A stretch of 64,000 nucleotides of DNA, from assembly GCF_001613365.1 (NCBI RefSeq), contig NZ_BDCF01000016.1:62001-126000 (forward strand). The letters are read 5' to 3'. Below the pieces are notes generated by a model. The model did not search any database, was not told where the DNA came from, and worked only from the letters and a program-made list of their open reading frames with translations. The position numbers and the translations under genes were made by a program. Shown piece after piece: positions 34,046-42,821 of the stretch. Position 1 is the first letter of the stretch, and each line of letters begins with the position of its first letter. The stretch is from Nocardia xishanensis NBRC 101358. GTDB lineage: Bacteria; Actinomycetota; Actinomycetes; Mycobacteriales; Mycobacteriaceae.

Positions 34046-36424
34046 GTGACCACCGAGTCGAGCACCGGACACCGCGGCCGCGACCGACATCAGAACGGCG
34101 AGGCCGGACTCCGTCATCTACTCGAATCGAACCGCGAATCGCCAGATGAGATGAAGACCACAGTGTTGCCGGTCACGCCGCCCGCCCAGCCGCCTCAGTG
34201 GCAGGGCGACTCTGCCCTCACCGAGCCGCTACGAGTTTCCGGCCGCGCATCCAGCAGCGCCCCGCATGCGTACGGCAGCATGCCAGCAGGCGGACCCGGT
34301 GGAGCCCCGCACTCGCCTGGCAGCGTCCGGCACGCGCCTGGTGATGTCCCGCACCCGCACGATGGCGGCCCGTACATGCCTGGTGGCGGCCCGCACGCGC
34401 ACGGGGGCGGCTCGAACGCCTCTGGTGGCGGCGTGCCCGCTCCGGGTGATACCGCATACGCGCCCGGCCCCGCGCCTGATACCACCGCGTACGGGCCGGA
34501 TAGTGGCGCGCACGTCCCAGGCAGCGCCGCACACGCACCCGGTGGAGCCGTTCACGGCACCGGCGCGCACGACCATGGTCGGCCCTCCGACACCGGATGG
34601 GCGACCCATGCGGCCGATCGGGAGACCGAGGTATTCCAGGCGACCGACAGCGCCCGCCCGTCCAGCGCGGAGAAGTCGGGCGCGGGCAGGCAGCGCTGGG
34701 AGAACGCGCGCAGATCCAGACCGAGACCGGGACCCGCCGATTCCGGGTCGTGGTGGCGCAGGCCCGCCATCCGTCGCGCCGGAATCGCCGCGGGAGCCCT
34801 GATCGCAGTGGGCGGCCTCGGCTACGCCGTCGACGCCGTGCTCTCTTCCGGCGACGTACCGCGTGGAGTCGTCGTCGCCGGGATCGATATCGGGGGGATG
34901 GACGTCGACGAAGCCGACGCCAAGCTTCACACTTCCCTCGACGGCCGAGCCGGGCAGCAATTGCCGCTCCAGATCGGCGACGTACGGGCGGAGCTCACCC
35001 CCTCCGCCGCCGGCCTCGCCGTCGACTGGGAGGGCACCTGGGACCGCATCGGCGGCCAGCCCCTCAATCCCTTCGCTCGTCTGGTCTCCTTCTTCGGCAC
35101 CCGTGAGGTCGAGGTCGCCAGCGTCGTCGACGACGCCGCGCTCGACCGTCAGCTGACCGCGCTGCGCGTGCACGACCGCCCCACCGTCGAGGGCACCATC
35201 CAGTTCCAGAACGGCAAGCCGGTCGCCGTCCCGCCCGTGCCAGGCCGCGTGCTGGACACGCCTGCCGCGCGAAACGAGTTGATCGACAACTGGATCGAGG
35301 GCGGCACCCTCGAATTGCCCGTCGTCCCAGCGCCGCTCACCGTCCGGCCCGAGTCGGTCGAGCGTGCGCTGCACGAGATCGCCGAACCCGCCGTGCGCGG
35401 CGACGTGGTGTTCGCGGGCAAAGACGGCGACGCACGGCTCACCCCCGAGCAGATCACGACCGTACTGAGTTTCGCTCCGGACGGGCAGGGCGGTCTCGCC
35501 GCGAACTACGACCTGAACGCCGCGGCCGCCATCCTCGCCCCGCAGCTGGCGAAGTCCGAGGTGGAGCCCAAGGACGCGACTTTCGCGGTGAGCGGAGGAG
35601 CGCCACGGGTCGTACCCGCGGTGGTCGGCGAGAAGATCAACTGGCCCAAGACCCTCGAACAGCTGTCCGCGCTGCTCGCGGCCTCCCAGCAGCGCAGCGC
35701 GCCCGCCGTCTACGAGAAGGTCGAACCCAAGCTCACCACCGAGGCCGCGCAAGGGCTCGGCATCGTCGAACAGATGGGCTCGTTCACCACCAGCGGCTTC
35801 AGCGGCCCGTCCGGCGTCAACATCCGCACCGTGGCTCAGAAGGTGAACGGAGCCGTCATCCAGCCGGGAGAAACATTCTCGCTCAACGACTTCACCGGTC
35901 CGCGCGGCACCGCGGAAGGCTACGTCGAATCCGGCATCATCGACCACGGACGCCCGAGCACCGCCGTCGGAGGCGGCATCAGCCAGTTCGCCACGACCCT
36001 CTACAACGCCGCATACTTCGCCGGCCTCGAAGACGCGGGCCACACCGAACACAGCTACTACATCTCCCGCTACCCGGCCGCCCGCGAGGCCACCGTCTTC
36101 GACGGCGCCATCGACCTCAAATTCCGCAACAACACCCAAAGCGGCGTCTACATCGAGACTTTCGCCACCGCCTCGGACATCACCGTCCGCCTCTGGGGCA
36201 CCAAGACGGTCGACGTCGAATCCATCACCGGCGACAAAACCAAGCCCACGGAACCCACCACCGTCACCCTGCCCAAGGGGAAGGACTGCATCGCGTCCGA
36301 AGGCGCCCCGGGTTTCACGATCTCCGATACCCGAGTGATCAAAGATCGGAAGACCGGGCGTGAAGTGTCGCGGGCTACGCGGACGGTGAAGTACGACCCG
36401 ATTCCCGTCGTGAAGTGCGAGTGA
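34046..36424 (+). CDS. VanW family cell-envelope protein with repetitive N-terminal region
   Basis: A 792-aa single-pass membrane protein. Residues about 50-185 are a low-complexity Pro/Gly/Ala/His stretch of degenerate 8-residue repeats (patterns such as HAPGGAVH and YMPGGGPH). A membrane helix (AGIAAGALIAVGGLGYAVDAVL) near residue 255 leaves the rest outside: two peptidoglycan-binding-4-like domains, then the VanW domain (about residues 600-720) with GETFSLNDFTGPRGTAEGY and GGGISQFATTLYNAAYFAGL. VanW proteins are linked to the wall, but no enzymatic activity is established. The GTG at 34046 is chosen for its GGGAGGA site at 6 nt; an earlier GTG at 33989 lacks one. Confidence 0.85.
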   Translation: MTTESSTGHRGRDRHQNGEAGLRHLLESNRESPDEMKTTVLPVTPPAQPPQWQGDSALTEPLRVSGRASSSAPHAYGSMPAGGPGGAPHSPGSVRHAPGDVPHPHDGGPYMPGGGPHAHGGGSNASGGGVPAPGDTAYAPGPAPDTTAYGPDSGAHVPGSAAHAPGGAVHGTGAHDHGRPSDTGWATHAADRETEVFQATDSARPSSAEKSGAGRQRWENARRSRPRPGPADSGSWWRRPAIRRAGIAAGALIAVGGLGYAVDAVLSSGDVPRGVVVAGIDIGGMDVDEADAKLHTSLDGRAGQQLPLQIGDVRAELTPSAAGLAVDWEGTWDRIGGQPLNPFARLVSFFGTREVEVASVVDDAALDRQLTALRVHDRPTVEGTIQFQNGKPVAVPPVPGRVLDTPAARNELIDNWIEGGTLELPVVPAPLTVRPESVERALHEIAEPAVRGDVVFAGKDGDARLTPEQITTVLSFAPDGQGGLAANYDLNAAAAILAPQLAKSEVEPKDATFAVSGGAPRVVPAVVGEKINWPKTLEQLSALLAASQQRSAPAVYEKVEPKLTTEAAQGLGIVEQMGSFTTSGFSGPSGVNIRTVAQKVNGAVIQPGETFSLNDFTGPRGTAEGYVESGIIDHGRPSTAVGGGISQFATTLYNAAYFAGLEDAGHTEHSYYISRYPAAREATVFDGAIDLKFRNNTQSGVYIETFATASDITVRLWGTKTVDVESITGDKTKPTEPTTVTLPKGKDCIASEGAPGFTISDTRVIKDRKTGREVSRATRTVKYDPIPVVKCE

Positions 36425-37497
36425 GCGTCAGGGACGAATTCGGCTGCGCGGTAACCTGATCCGAGCTTCGAGGCACGATCGGCTATTTCATCGCGGGTCC
36501 GAGGGCGACGCTGCGAACCTGAGGTCAACCGCACTGTCGACGGGCCGGTTCTGCGCAATTCTGTTTTCTCGCTGGCTAACTGGTGATGGCGGTAGGTGAG
36601 CACGGCTGTCCACGCGCTGCCCTGCGGGGGTGAGTGGCCGGGAAGTCCGCCCGTGCCGACTGTCCTGACACCGCTGGAGGCGGGCTCACCAGCGGTTCAA
36701 CGCCAACTCCCGCATGTCATCGATATTCAAACGTATGTGCGAATCTGGTCGTCTGCATCGGTTGGGTGGGCCGTTCCAGTGGCGGATTACGGCTCTTCGA
36801 GCCGATGCGGTACGGATGCTGAACACCCGCGGGCGGCGGTTCAATGAAGGAATCCGCTTCGGCTTGTGAGAGGTCCGCTTGCGAATCCGAGTCGGGAGGC
36901 GGCCGACCGCGGCCGGTGCCTGGTTCATCGAAGAGCCGCACCGAGGTGCACATCCTTGTGGTGACGCTGTTCGAGAAGGCTGGGGAGTGGTGTTCGGTGG
37001 GGAATTCCGATCACGATTCGTGTGATCCGATCGCGGTTCCAGTCCCGCTCGCGCTGTGGTGCACGGAGGCCGAACTCGTACGAAATACGGTACCGCTCAG
37101 TACTTAACGACCGTCGATTGTGCGTCCGGTTCGAGCCGGGGATGGCCCTCTGGGTGGCGCGCATGGGGTGGATGTGTAGCGGATGGCTCCCTCAGGCCCG
37201 CGATGACGTCGGGTGCCGCGACGCTACGAATCACCCGGATTTGGCAGTGCGGGCGAGTGTGTTTGTGAATCGAAGGTGTGCGGACTGTGCGGCCGCCGAT
37301 CAGCGGCCGCCGCGAATCTTCAGTTACCCGCCCGACGCGACATTCGAACTGGATTCCTCGGCGAAACGTTCTGTTGCAGGACAACTTTGGTGAGCTTCGT
37401 CGGCGGTGATGGGATATAACTACCGTGATTCTGGGACGACAGTGGGATTTCGTCCCAGACTCGCGCTCGAAGTCGAGCACGGAGATGAAGGGGAACT
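36425..37497. other. Non-coding or decayed interval at the core/accessory border
   Basis: About 1.07 kb with only short overlapping frames, irregular third-position GC and no convincing ribosome-binding site. A frame at 36844-37107 (87 aa) is the longest on the plus strand, but nothing in it is recognisable. A TATAAC hexamer at 37415-37420 could be the -10 element of the small gene starting at 37498. I find no tRNA, integrase or obvious attachment repeat. Base composition drops here relative to the upstream core. Confidence 0.5.
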
Positions 37498-37746
37498 GTG
37501 GTCGTGGACCAGATCGGCTCGGTATCGGAGTTGGAAACGGGGCGGGGCGTAGGCGCTGCGGCGGCACTCGGCGCGGCGATCGGTGACGATGCGGCGCAAC
37601 GCATTCTGCACGGCACCGCGACGTTGTGCGATGTGGTGCTTGCTTCTTGGGTGATGGGCGTCGACACGGTTCAGGCCGTCGTCGAATACGCCGAAGTGGC
37701 CATCGAGTCCGCAGTCAAGGGTGTGACGGGTTCGCGCTGCGCTTGA
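37498..37746 (+). CDS. Small hypothetical protein (82 aa)
   Basis: The GTG at 37498 follows AAGGGGA at 4 nt. The product has a glycine/alanine-rich start (ETGRGVGAAAALGAAIGDDA) and a C-terminal hydrophobic helix (CDVVLASWVMGVDTVQAVVEYA), ending in cysteine-alanine. No helix-turn-helix and no signal peptide are evident. It is separated by 109 bp from the convergent XRE regulator. Family not recognised. Confidence 0.5.
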   Translation: MVVDQIGSVSELETGRGVGAAAALGAAIGDDAAQRILHGTATLCDVVLASWVMGVDTVQAVVEYAEVAIESAVKGVTGSRCA

Positions 37747-37855
37747 AATACCGAGTGGGTCGCTGAGCCCGTGCGACGCACCGTTTCATGGTCGGGGATC
37801 GACTGCCCGGGACCGTAGATCGGCCCCGGGCAGTAATCGATGTAGGTGTGGTCGC

Positions 37856-38119
37856 TCAGTCGGGCCGCTCGATGTCTTTCAGTGCCATCGTGACGAAATC
37901 GCGCATGGGAATCTCCAGCGCCTGGCACAGTGCGTGCAGCTGTTGCATGTCGGGTGACCGTTCGCCGTTCTCGAAGCGCTGAATCGTGCTGACGGCGAGG
38001 CCGGTCAGCTCCGACAGTTGCTGCCGGGTCAGATCGCGGCGCGCTCGCGCTGCCCGCAGTTCGTTGCCCACCGCCCGATTGATGCCCGAAACCGTCTCTT
38101 TCGCACCCATATGGACCAT
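37856..38119 (-). CDS. XRE family transcriptional regulator (phage-repressor-like)
   Basis: About 87 aa with a clear Cro/CI-type helix-turn-helix: LRAARARRDLTRQQLSELTG then LAVSTIQRFENGERSP. It ends shortly after the DNA-binding domain. The start is uncertain: ATG 38119, ATG 38110 and an upstream ATG 38167 are all in frame and none has a strong ribosome-binding site, so leaderless translation is possible. GGACC-n7-GGTCC at 38113-38129 overlaps the start and may be an autoregulatory operator. It is divergent from another small HTH gene, like a lysogeny switch. Confidence 0.8.
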   Translation of the reverse strand: MVHMGAKETVSGINRAVGNELRAARARRDLTRQQLSELTGLAVSTIQRFENGERSPDMQQLHALCQALEIPMRDFVTMALKDIERPD

Positions 38120-38225
38120 TCTGAGGTCCGAATGGCTACCTGGCAAACGACATGTCACAGGGTTCATCTACTCTTCACGGCGAAGCTCGCGGAGCAACGC
38201 AAGCGCCGTATGGGATTGCAACTAG

Positions 38226-38264
38226 TCCAAACGGACCTTAAAATGATCCGTATGGATCGTTTGG
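38226..38264. promoter_or_regulatory. Inverted repeat spanning the start of the small HTH gene
   Basis: TCCAAACG (38226-38233) and CGTTTGGA (38257-38264) are perfect reverse complements and enclose both candidate start codons; an inner ATCC-gtat-GGAT palindrome lies at 38246-38257. It could be a DNA operator or, in the mRNA, a hairpin that hides the start codon. Confidence 0.5.
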
Positions 38265-38473
38265 ATGACATGGTTGCGGAGCGTGTGCAACACGTTCTTG
38301 CGAAGCGGGGGATCGGTCTGAATGACCTGGTCAAACACGTCGACATGCCCGCCGCGGTGCTGAAGCGCCGGTTAGCTGCGGACAGTTCCTTCACACTCTG
38401 CGAACTCGCCCGCATCGCGGCCTTTGCTGGTTGCCGGACTGCCGAGCTGATTCCGGGGATGGGGGAGAAGTGA
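38243..38473 (+). CDS. Small HTH regulator (Cro-like)
   Basis: A 76-aa protein made mostly of one helix-turn-helix: VAERVQHVLAKRGIGLNDLV, then KHVDMPAAVLKRRLAADSSF. Alternative ATGs at 38243 and 38252 both lie in an inverted repeat. It is the first gene of a tight operon: its stop overlaps the next gene's GTG (GTGA) and the LysB-like gene follows. Together with the divergent XRE gene it forms a two-regulator switch that could control the lysis-related operon (inference). Confidence 0.7.
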   Translation: MIRMDRLDDMVAERVQHVLAKRGIGLNDLVKHVDMPAAVLKRRLAADSSFTLCELARIAAFAGCRTAELIPGMGEK

Positions 38474-38853
38474 ACGCTGGACGGCAGTTGCGGTCTCGTG
38501 CACGTGCGAATGGCTTCGCATCCGACCTGTCTCAAACCTTTTGTGACTGGAATCACTCGCAGATGAGCGGCGAATTTCGCTCGCCGGGCGATCGATCAGC
38601 TACCGACTCGGCCGCGCTCGAGTGCGCCTTCGGTGAGCTCGCGCAGTCGGCCGGATCCGGCGACCGGACGTCCTCCGCACCGGCTTGCCCGATGTTGGCC
38701 GGACCGTTTGTCCTCATCCACGATCCGCGTGACGCGGCCCTTGTTACCCCATTCGAACTCACTGGCATGGCGAGATCGAGCAGGGCGATACGCGCTACCG
38801 ATTCCGTTCGTCTCACCTACGCGCACGCGAGCGATGAAAGGTCCCAGGTCTAA
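38470..38853 (+). CDS. Hypothetical protein in the LysB operon (127 aa)
   Basis: It begins with GTG overlapping the previous stop by 4 bp, preceded by GGGGGAG, and ends 2 bp before the esterase gene, so coupling on both sides supports it. The product is polar and Ser/Ala-rich with no membrane segment: it starts VNAGRQLRSRARANG and contains PMLAGPFVLIHDPRDAALVTPFEL in its second half. I do not recognise a family and codon use is less regular than in neighbouring genes. Confidence 0.45.
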   Translation: MNAGRQLRSRARANGFASDLSQTFCDWNHSQMSGEFRSPGDRSATDSAALECAFGELAQSAGSGDRTSSAPACPMLAGPFVLIHDPRDAALVTPFELTGMARSSRAIRATDSVRLTYAHASDERSQV

Positions 38854-38855
38854 CC

Positions 38856-39638
38856 ATGCTACGCGCCAAAAGCGTTCGCGCACTGTGGAATCCAATATCG
38901 ACATCCGAGCCGATCGACGTACTGATCATGCCGGGCACCTGGAACCCGGATGGTGACGGTATCAGCGCCGCCTTCGCCGATGCCCTGAACCAGAAGCGCT
39001 TCCGTCCCCGAGTCGTCTCCTACCCGGCGGACTACGGCCGAACGATGCCTTACGCGGAAAGCTTGGCGGCGGGTCGGCGGGCGCTGATCGCCGCGATCGA
39101 CGCGTCGCCCGGTCGCCTCGTGCTGGCGGGCTATTCGCAAGGGGCGGCCATCGCCGGCGACGTCGCGGCCTCGCTCGGTCGAGACGAACTCGCGAGGGTC
39201 GTCGCATGCGCTCTCATCGCCGATCCGCTCCGTCCGATGGGAAAGTGTCTCGGCGCAGACCCCGGTGGCTACGGCATCGCGGGTCAACGCGACGTGCCGA
39301 ACATCCCGACCTACTGGGCAGCCGCGCCCGGAGACCCGATCACCGCTCTGCCCGCTGGCAACCCGCTGCGCTCGATCGCCGACCTCAGCGCGTACTTCAG
39401 CCTGTCCTCTCCCCAGGCGGCGCTGCGGTGGGGGCAGAGCCTGCTCGACGCGGCCACGCGACGGCAGCTGCAACGCTGGTGGTCGCCACAGAATTGGCGC
39501 AGCTGGTCCGGCGCTGTCGCGTACGCGCGCGGCTACCTCATCGATGGCCGGCACACCGAGGACTACATCCGGCATGGCCACGCCGCGCGGCTCGCCGAGC
39601 GGATCAACACCGAAATCGGACTGCGGGGGCGGGTGTGA
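38856..39638 (+). CDS. lysB: LysB-like mycolylarabinogalactan esterase (cutinase fold)
   Basis: A 260-aa alpha/beta hydrolase resembling mycobacteriophage LysB, which cuts the ester between mycolic acids and arabinogalactan to open the outer membrane during lysis. It starts the fold with IDVLIMPGTWNPDGDGI, has the nucleophile motif LAGYSQGAAIAGD, an aspartate in IPTYWAAAPGDPI and a likely catalytic histidine in DYIRHGHA near the C-terminus. There is no signal peptide, as for phage lysins that depend on a holin. Its stop overlaps the next gene's GTG. Cellular cutinases are normally secreted, so the lack of a signal favours a phage-derived role. Confidence 0.8.
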   Translation: MLRAKSVRALWNPISTSEPIDVLIMPGTWNPDGDGISAAFADALNQKRFRPRVVSYPADYGRTMPYAESLAAGRRALIAAIDASPGRLVLAGYSQGAAIAGDVAASLGRDELARVVACALIADPLRPMGKCLGADPGGYGIAGQRDVPNIPTYWAAAPGDPITALPAGNPLRSIADLSAYFSLSSPQAALRWGQSLLDAATRRQLQRWWSPQNWRSWSGAVAYARGYLIDGRHTEDYIRHGHAARLAERINTEIGLRGRV

Positions 39639-40327
39639 ACGACGAGCCGAATCAGCTGTATCTGAGCCGCGCCGGAATTCGCGAGCTCGCCGAACTGCTC
39701 CGTGAAATCCCCGATCTCGCCGATGATCTCGCGATAGCTCGGACGCGACAGGCGAAGCTCGGCGCCCGTGGCGACTACCGCATGCGCCACCGTCCCAGCG
39801 AGCAACCGCTCCCGTACAACCCGGCGGCCGCACGCGCGGCGGACCATCTGCACGCGGTGCTGGTCGGCTGGGTCCGGCTCGTCTGCGAACAACGCGGTCT
39901 CGGCTACGCGGGTTCGACCACCACCGCCGGACTTTCGCGATGGCTCGACAAGAACCTGATCGCACTGGCGATGACCGAAGGCGTCGGGGGCGCGCCGCAG
40001 GAGATCGGCCAGGCAGTGCGCGCGGCGACGATGATCGTCTGCCCACCGACGACCGCTATCGTCTTCGATTCAGCGATGGTCGAGCAGGCGCGCGCCCACC
40101 GGCTCAACGCCTCCGGCATCGCCACGTTGGCGAAGGAACTCGGGGACGAGTACCGCAATTTGACCGTCCGCCGCGTTCAGACGCTGCGCGACTCGGGCAA
40201 GATCACCCCCGTGCCCGGCCCGTGGGCTCCCGACTGGCCCGAGATGTTCGTCGTGGGAGAGGTGCTCGACCAGCATCTGGCCTACCCCAGCAGGTCGCGG
40301 CGCAAGGTGGGGAGCAGCGCCGGCTAG
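39635..40327 (+). CDS. Hypothetical protein of the LysB operon (230 aa)
   Basis: It starts with GTG overlapping the esterase stop by 4 bp. The 230-aa product is helical, with an N-terminal segment LSRAGIRELAELLREIPDLA, a central WVRLVCEQRGLGYAGSTTTA region and a C-terminal part (LAKELGDEYRNLTVRRVQTL) resembling a helix-turn-helix-like DNA-contact segment. The W-x-D-K-N-L pattern (WLDKNLIALAMTEG) looks conserved-domain-like, but I cannot name the family. Likely a phage-type or mobile-region gene from context. Confidence 0.65.
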   Translation: MNDEPNQLYLSRAGIRELAELLREIPDLADDLAIARTRQAKLGARGDYRMRHRPSEQPLPYNPAAARAADHLHAVLVGWVRLVCEQRGLGYAGSTTTAGLSRWLDKNLIALAMTEGVGGAPQEIGQAVRAATMIVCPPTTAIVFDSAMVEQARAHRLNASGIATLAKELGDEYRNLTVRRVQTLRDSGKITPVPGPWAPDWPEMFVVGEVLDQHLAYPSRSRRKVGSSAG

Positions 40328-40519
40328 ACCCGTGTTCCATGATCGCGTCGTGGCTACGATATTGAAAATGGTTGCCGTCCACCTGGTTATCCCGGTTGGC
40401 GGCAATCTTCTTTTCGCCGGTCCTCCTGCCCAAGGGCGTGGCGGAACCATCCGATTACTGAACCGGTATCCGTATGCGACCTACCACGGCGCCGATCGCC
40501 CAGCGCAATTCGCGTGGCT

Positions 40520-40736
40520 CACCGACTCCGATCGGCACACGTGACCACGCGCCTCACGCAGGCGCCAGCGATGTGCGACGTCGAAAAACTCTGTGCACCA
40601 ACGACCAATCTCACCGCACTGGCGCCCGGATGGTTGACAAGAGCGGTCTGCTCTGCGTCCGCCGCGCCTACGCCGCAACGTGATCGCTCGGTCGATCGAA
40701 CGATTCGAGCGCTGAAGAATGGTGACTCGGGAGGCC
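40520..40736. repeat. Diverged repeat, copy A
   Basis: This stretch is homologous to 43075-43278 over about 200 bp, with blocks such as CCACGCGCCTCACGCA and GCGGTCTGCTC nearly identical. On the minus strand both copies read GAA(D/E)AEQTA and GACVRRVVT, so they may be remnants of the same coding segment. It lies just before the truncated IS3 element. Confidence 0.6.
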
Positions 40737-40809
40737 CTGCCGGTCCACATGCGTTGTGGAATGCGATCGAGAACGAAGACCGGTCTCGGGTGGGGTATCG
40801 GCTGATCAA

Positions 40810-40968
40810 GACCGATATCGATGGCGCAACCAGTTCGGCGGCCTCGAGGCCGACGACGCCAAACGATCGAAGGATCTCGAGCCCGAAAACGTCACCCTGA
40901 AAAGGCTTCTCGCCGAGGCAGAGTTGGAGAAAGCGGCGTTGAAAGAGGTCGCCAAGGGAAACTTCTGA
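40810..40968 (+). pseudogene. IS3-family OrfA fragment
   Basis: The frame reads YRWRNQFGGLEADDAKRSKD then LEPENVTLKRLLAEAELEKA and ALKEVAKGNF, the C-terminal half of an IS3-family OrfA with its leucine-zipper segment. The N-terminal helix-turn-helix that should precede it is missing and the upstream codons are unrelated, so it is truncated. Confidence 0.8.
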
Positions 40969-41396
40969 CCCCGGAATGCCGGCGGGCCGCCGTGGCTCAT
41001 CTGATGAGCGTGCTCGAGGTGAGCGAGCGGTTCGCCTGCCGGGTCACGGGGCAGCATCGAAGTACTCAACGCCACCCGCCGGCGTCGCAAACGCCCACTG
41101 ATCCCGATTCGGCACTGCGGGATTGGCTGCGAACCTGGGCACGGAATCATCCGCGGCAGGGCTTCCGCCGCGCATACCACGACGCTCGCGCCGAAGGCTG
41201 GACGGTCAACCACAAGAAGATCCAACGCCTCTGGCGCGCCGAAGGGTTGCGGGTGCCTACCCGGCGGCGCCGCAAACGGATCGGAACCTCCACCGCCACC
41301 GCGGTGACCGCGCAGGCACCGAACCGAGTGTGGGCGGTGGATTTCCAGTTCGACGCCACCGACGACGGCCGCCCGGTCAAGATCGTCTCGATCATT
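40965..41396 (+). pseudogene. IS3-family OrfB transposase fragment
   Basis: From LTPECRRAAVAHLMSVLEV the frame follows the IS3 OrfB pattern: CRVTGQHRSTQRHPP, WARNHPRQGFRRAYHDARAE, LWRAEGLRVPTRRRRKR and then the rve start NRVWAVDFQFDATDDGRPVK. Only the first catalytic aspartate (in AVDFQFD) is present; homology stops at about 41396 and the second Asp and Glu are gone. The same reading frame continues by chance into the next remnant. Confidence 0.85.
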
Positions 41397-41717
41397 CCGC
41401 GCTGGGCTACCAGATTCCGGCCGGATTCGCTGCCATCTGCATCCACCGATAATCGGCTCTCACGCTCAGTGGACCGAAGCACGGGGTCCCGTCAGTTGGA
41501 TGAAATCGAAGCGAGCAGCGAAGTGGATCGACGGAATGGCAACATCTACAGCTGGGAGTTCCAGGAACTCCTTGGCCCAAGCATCCCGACTACATGCGCC
41601 GCCAGGATGCACGCAGAACTCGATGCCATCCGGGAATGCGGCCGACATCAGCGCGGCACTGCCACTGGACCTCAACCAGTCGATGTTCGACAGCTTCTGT
41701 ATTCCATTGTCGATGTG

Positions 41718-41965
41718 GAGCTGTCGGAGACGTTGCGCGGGCTGGTGGTCCCGTACAAGCGAGCCACCTACGACAGTGTCAGCGGCGCATGGTTGAGCGG
41801 GCAGATCCGCCTCGCACCCCGGGACCGGTATCAGACGAACTTTCCTGGGACGCTGTCTCGGAATGGGTTGCCATGCCGAGCGCGCGGGACATTCGTCGGG
41901 AACTCGCCGACTATCCCCGCACAGTCGATGCGATTCCCTCGTGGATGCGCGAACATCGTGGTTGA
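41718..41965 (+). pseudogene. Remnant of a DUF6572-like (immunity-type) gene, frameshifted
   Basis: The first part reads KRATYDSVSGAWLSGQIRLA then PRDRYQ, matching KRASYDAETGTWLSGQISIA then DPDRYR of the intact gene at 62467-63213. After a frameshift near 41835 the match resumes: SEWVAMPSARDIRREL and DAIPSWMREHRG against SEWMPSPSVDELRAEF and SAIPDWVRRQLS. The N-terminal two thirds are missing. It directly follows the IS3 remnant, which may have broken it. Confidence 0.75.
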
Positions 41966-42323
41966 TAGTGATGACCACGGTGCCTGATTTCGGTGGCTGC
42001 GGCAAGGGCGTCGGCGCAGCCACCGAAATCCAACTAGGTGAGGCTGCTGCCGATCCTCAACGGAAGATACACAACGCAGCCTATCGGACTTGTTCTGCGC
42101 AACAGAGCCAGTGACGTCGGCACGGTGAATGCATCTCGACCATTGACGGTCGACTTGGCCTGACCGCCCTGTGCGGACCGTTCTTGGACCAGTGACCGGT
42201 CGAATGCCGACCCGTTCCCGATGTTCGGATAATGCTGCAGCACAAGCCCGCCACCGTTGACACGATTCATGCTGCATCGATCCGGAAACTCCGGCACCGG
42301 ATGCTGTTTGGTGACGGGAGGAA

Positions 42324-42821
42324 TCAGGGCAGAACCTGCGGAATGACGTCCGGGGCGATCGCGCCGACGATCAAACCGACCAATGCGCCCTGGAAAGCGG
42401 GGCCGAGGGCGCACAGTGGTATCAAGGGAATTCCGACGATGGTGGCGGCGCAGACGACAACTCCGAACACGCCCCCGACAATCGCACCCGCTGCCGCGCC
42501 ATTGGCCAGCGGATCATGGTTGGCCGCATTGGGATTGGTGGCGATGTCCTGCGGTACCGCAGCCGCCACCGGTTGCAGGACCTCCGCAGTAGCCGGCTGT
42601 GCGACATCCGCGACGGCGGGCTGCTCGATGACCGGGATCACCTGCTGAACCGTTCCCGGAGCCTGCGCAGCCTCGAACGTCTGCACGACGGGGACCGCCT
42701 GTGGGGCGACGCCCGTGGCGTCGGCAGAAGCTGCCCCCGCGCCCGCGAAGGTCACCGCGATCGCAAGCGGCAACGCAGCGATGAGAGCCTTACGGCCGAA
42801 TTTTCTGCTAGTCAGACGCAT
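42324..42821 (-). CDS. Secreted protein with glycine-zipper hydrophobic C-terminus
   Basis: A 165-aa protein with a classical signal peptide (MRLTSRKFGRKALIAALPLA, cleavage after GAASA near residue 33), an Ala/Val/Pro/Gln-rich middle and a C-terminal hydrophobic region with glycine-zipper spacing (NGAAAGAIVGGVFGVVVCAA) plus two cysteines. Such layouts occur in small exported proteins that insert into membranes or oligomerise. It ends in IAPDVIPQVLP. The gene stands alone between the IS/immunity remnants and repeat copy B. Function unknown. Confidence 0.7.
   Translation of the reverse strand: MRLTSRKFGRKALIAALPLAIAVTFAGAGAASADATGVAPQAVPVVQTFEAAQAPGTVQQVIPVIEQPAVADVAQPATAEVLQPVAAAVPQDIATNPNAANHDPLANGAAAGAIVGGVFGVVVCAATIVGIPLIPLCALGPAFQGALVGLIVGAIAPDVIPQVLP

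Larger units (their letters stand above)
40810..41396 (+). mobile_element. Truncated IS3-family insertion sequence
   Basis: Contains the 3' end of orfA and the first part of orfB in the usual overlapping -1 arrangement. Both ends of the element and the last two acidic residues of the transposase are missing, so it cannot move on its own. The 3' break joins unrelated sequence directly. I see no terminal inverted repeats. Confidence 0.75.

Noticed and set aside
34229..36139. 636-codon minus-strand frame opposite the VanW gene
   Set aside because: Antisense shadow; low-complexity product with no motifs.
36425..37497. tRNA gene or attachment site at the core/accessory border
   Set aside because: No cloverleaf-like sequence or repeated core could be identified by eye.
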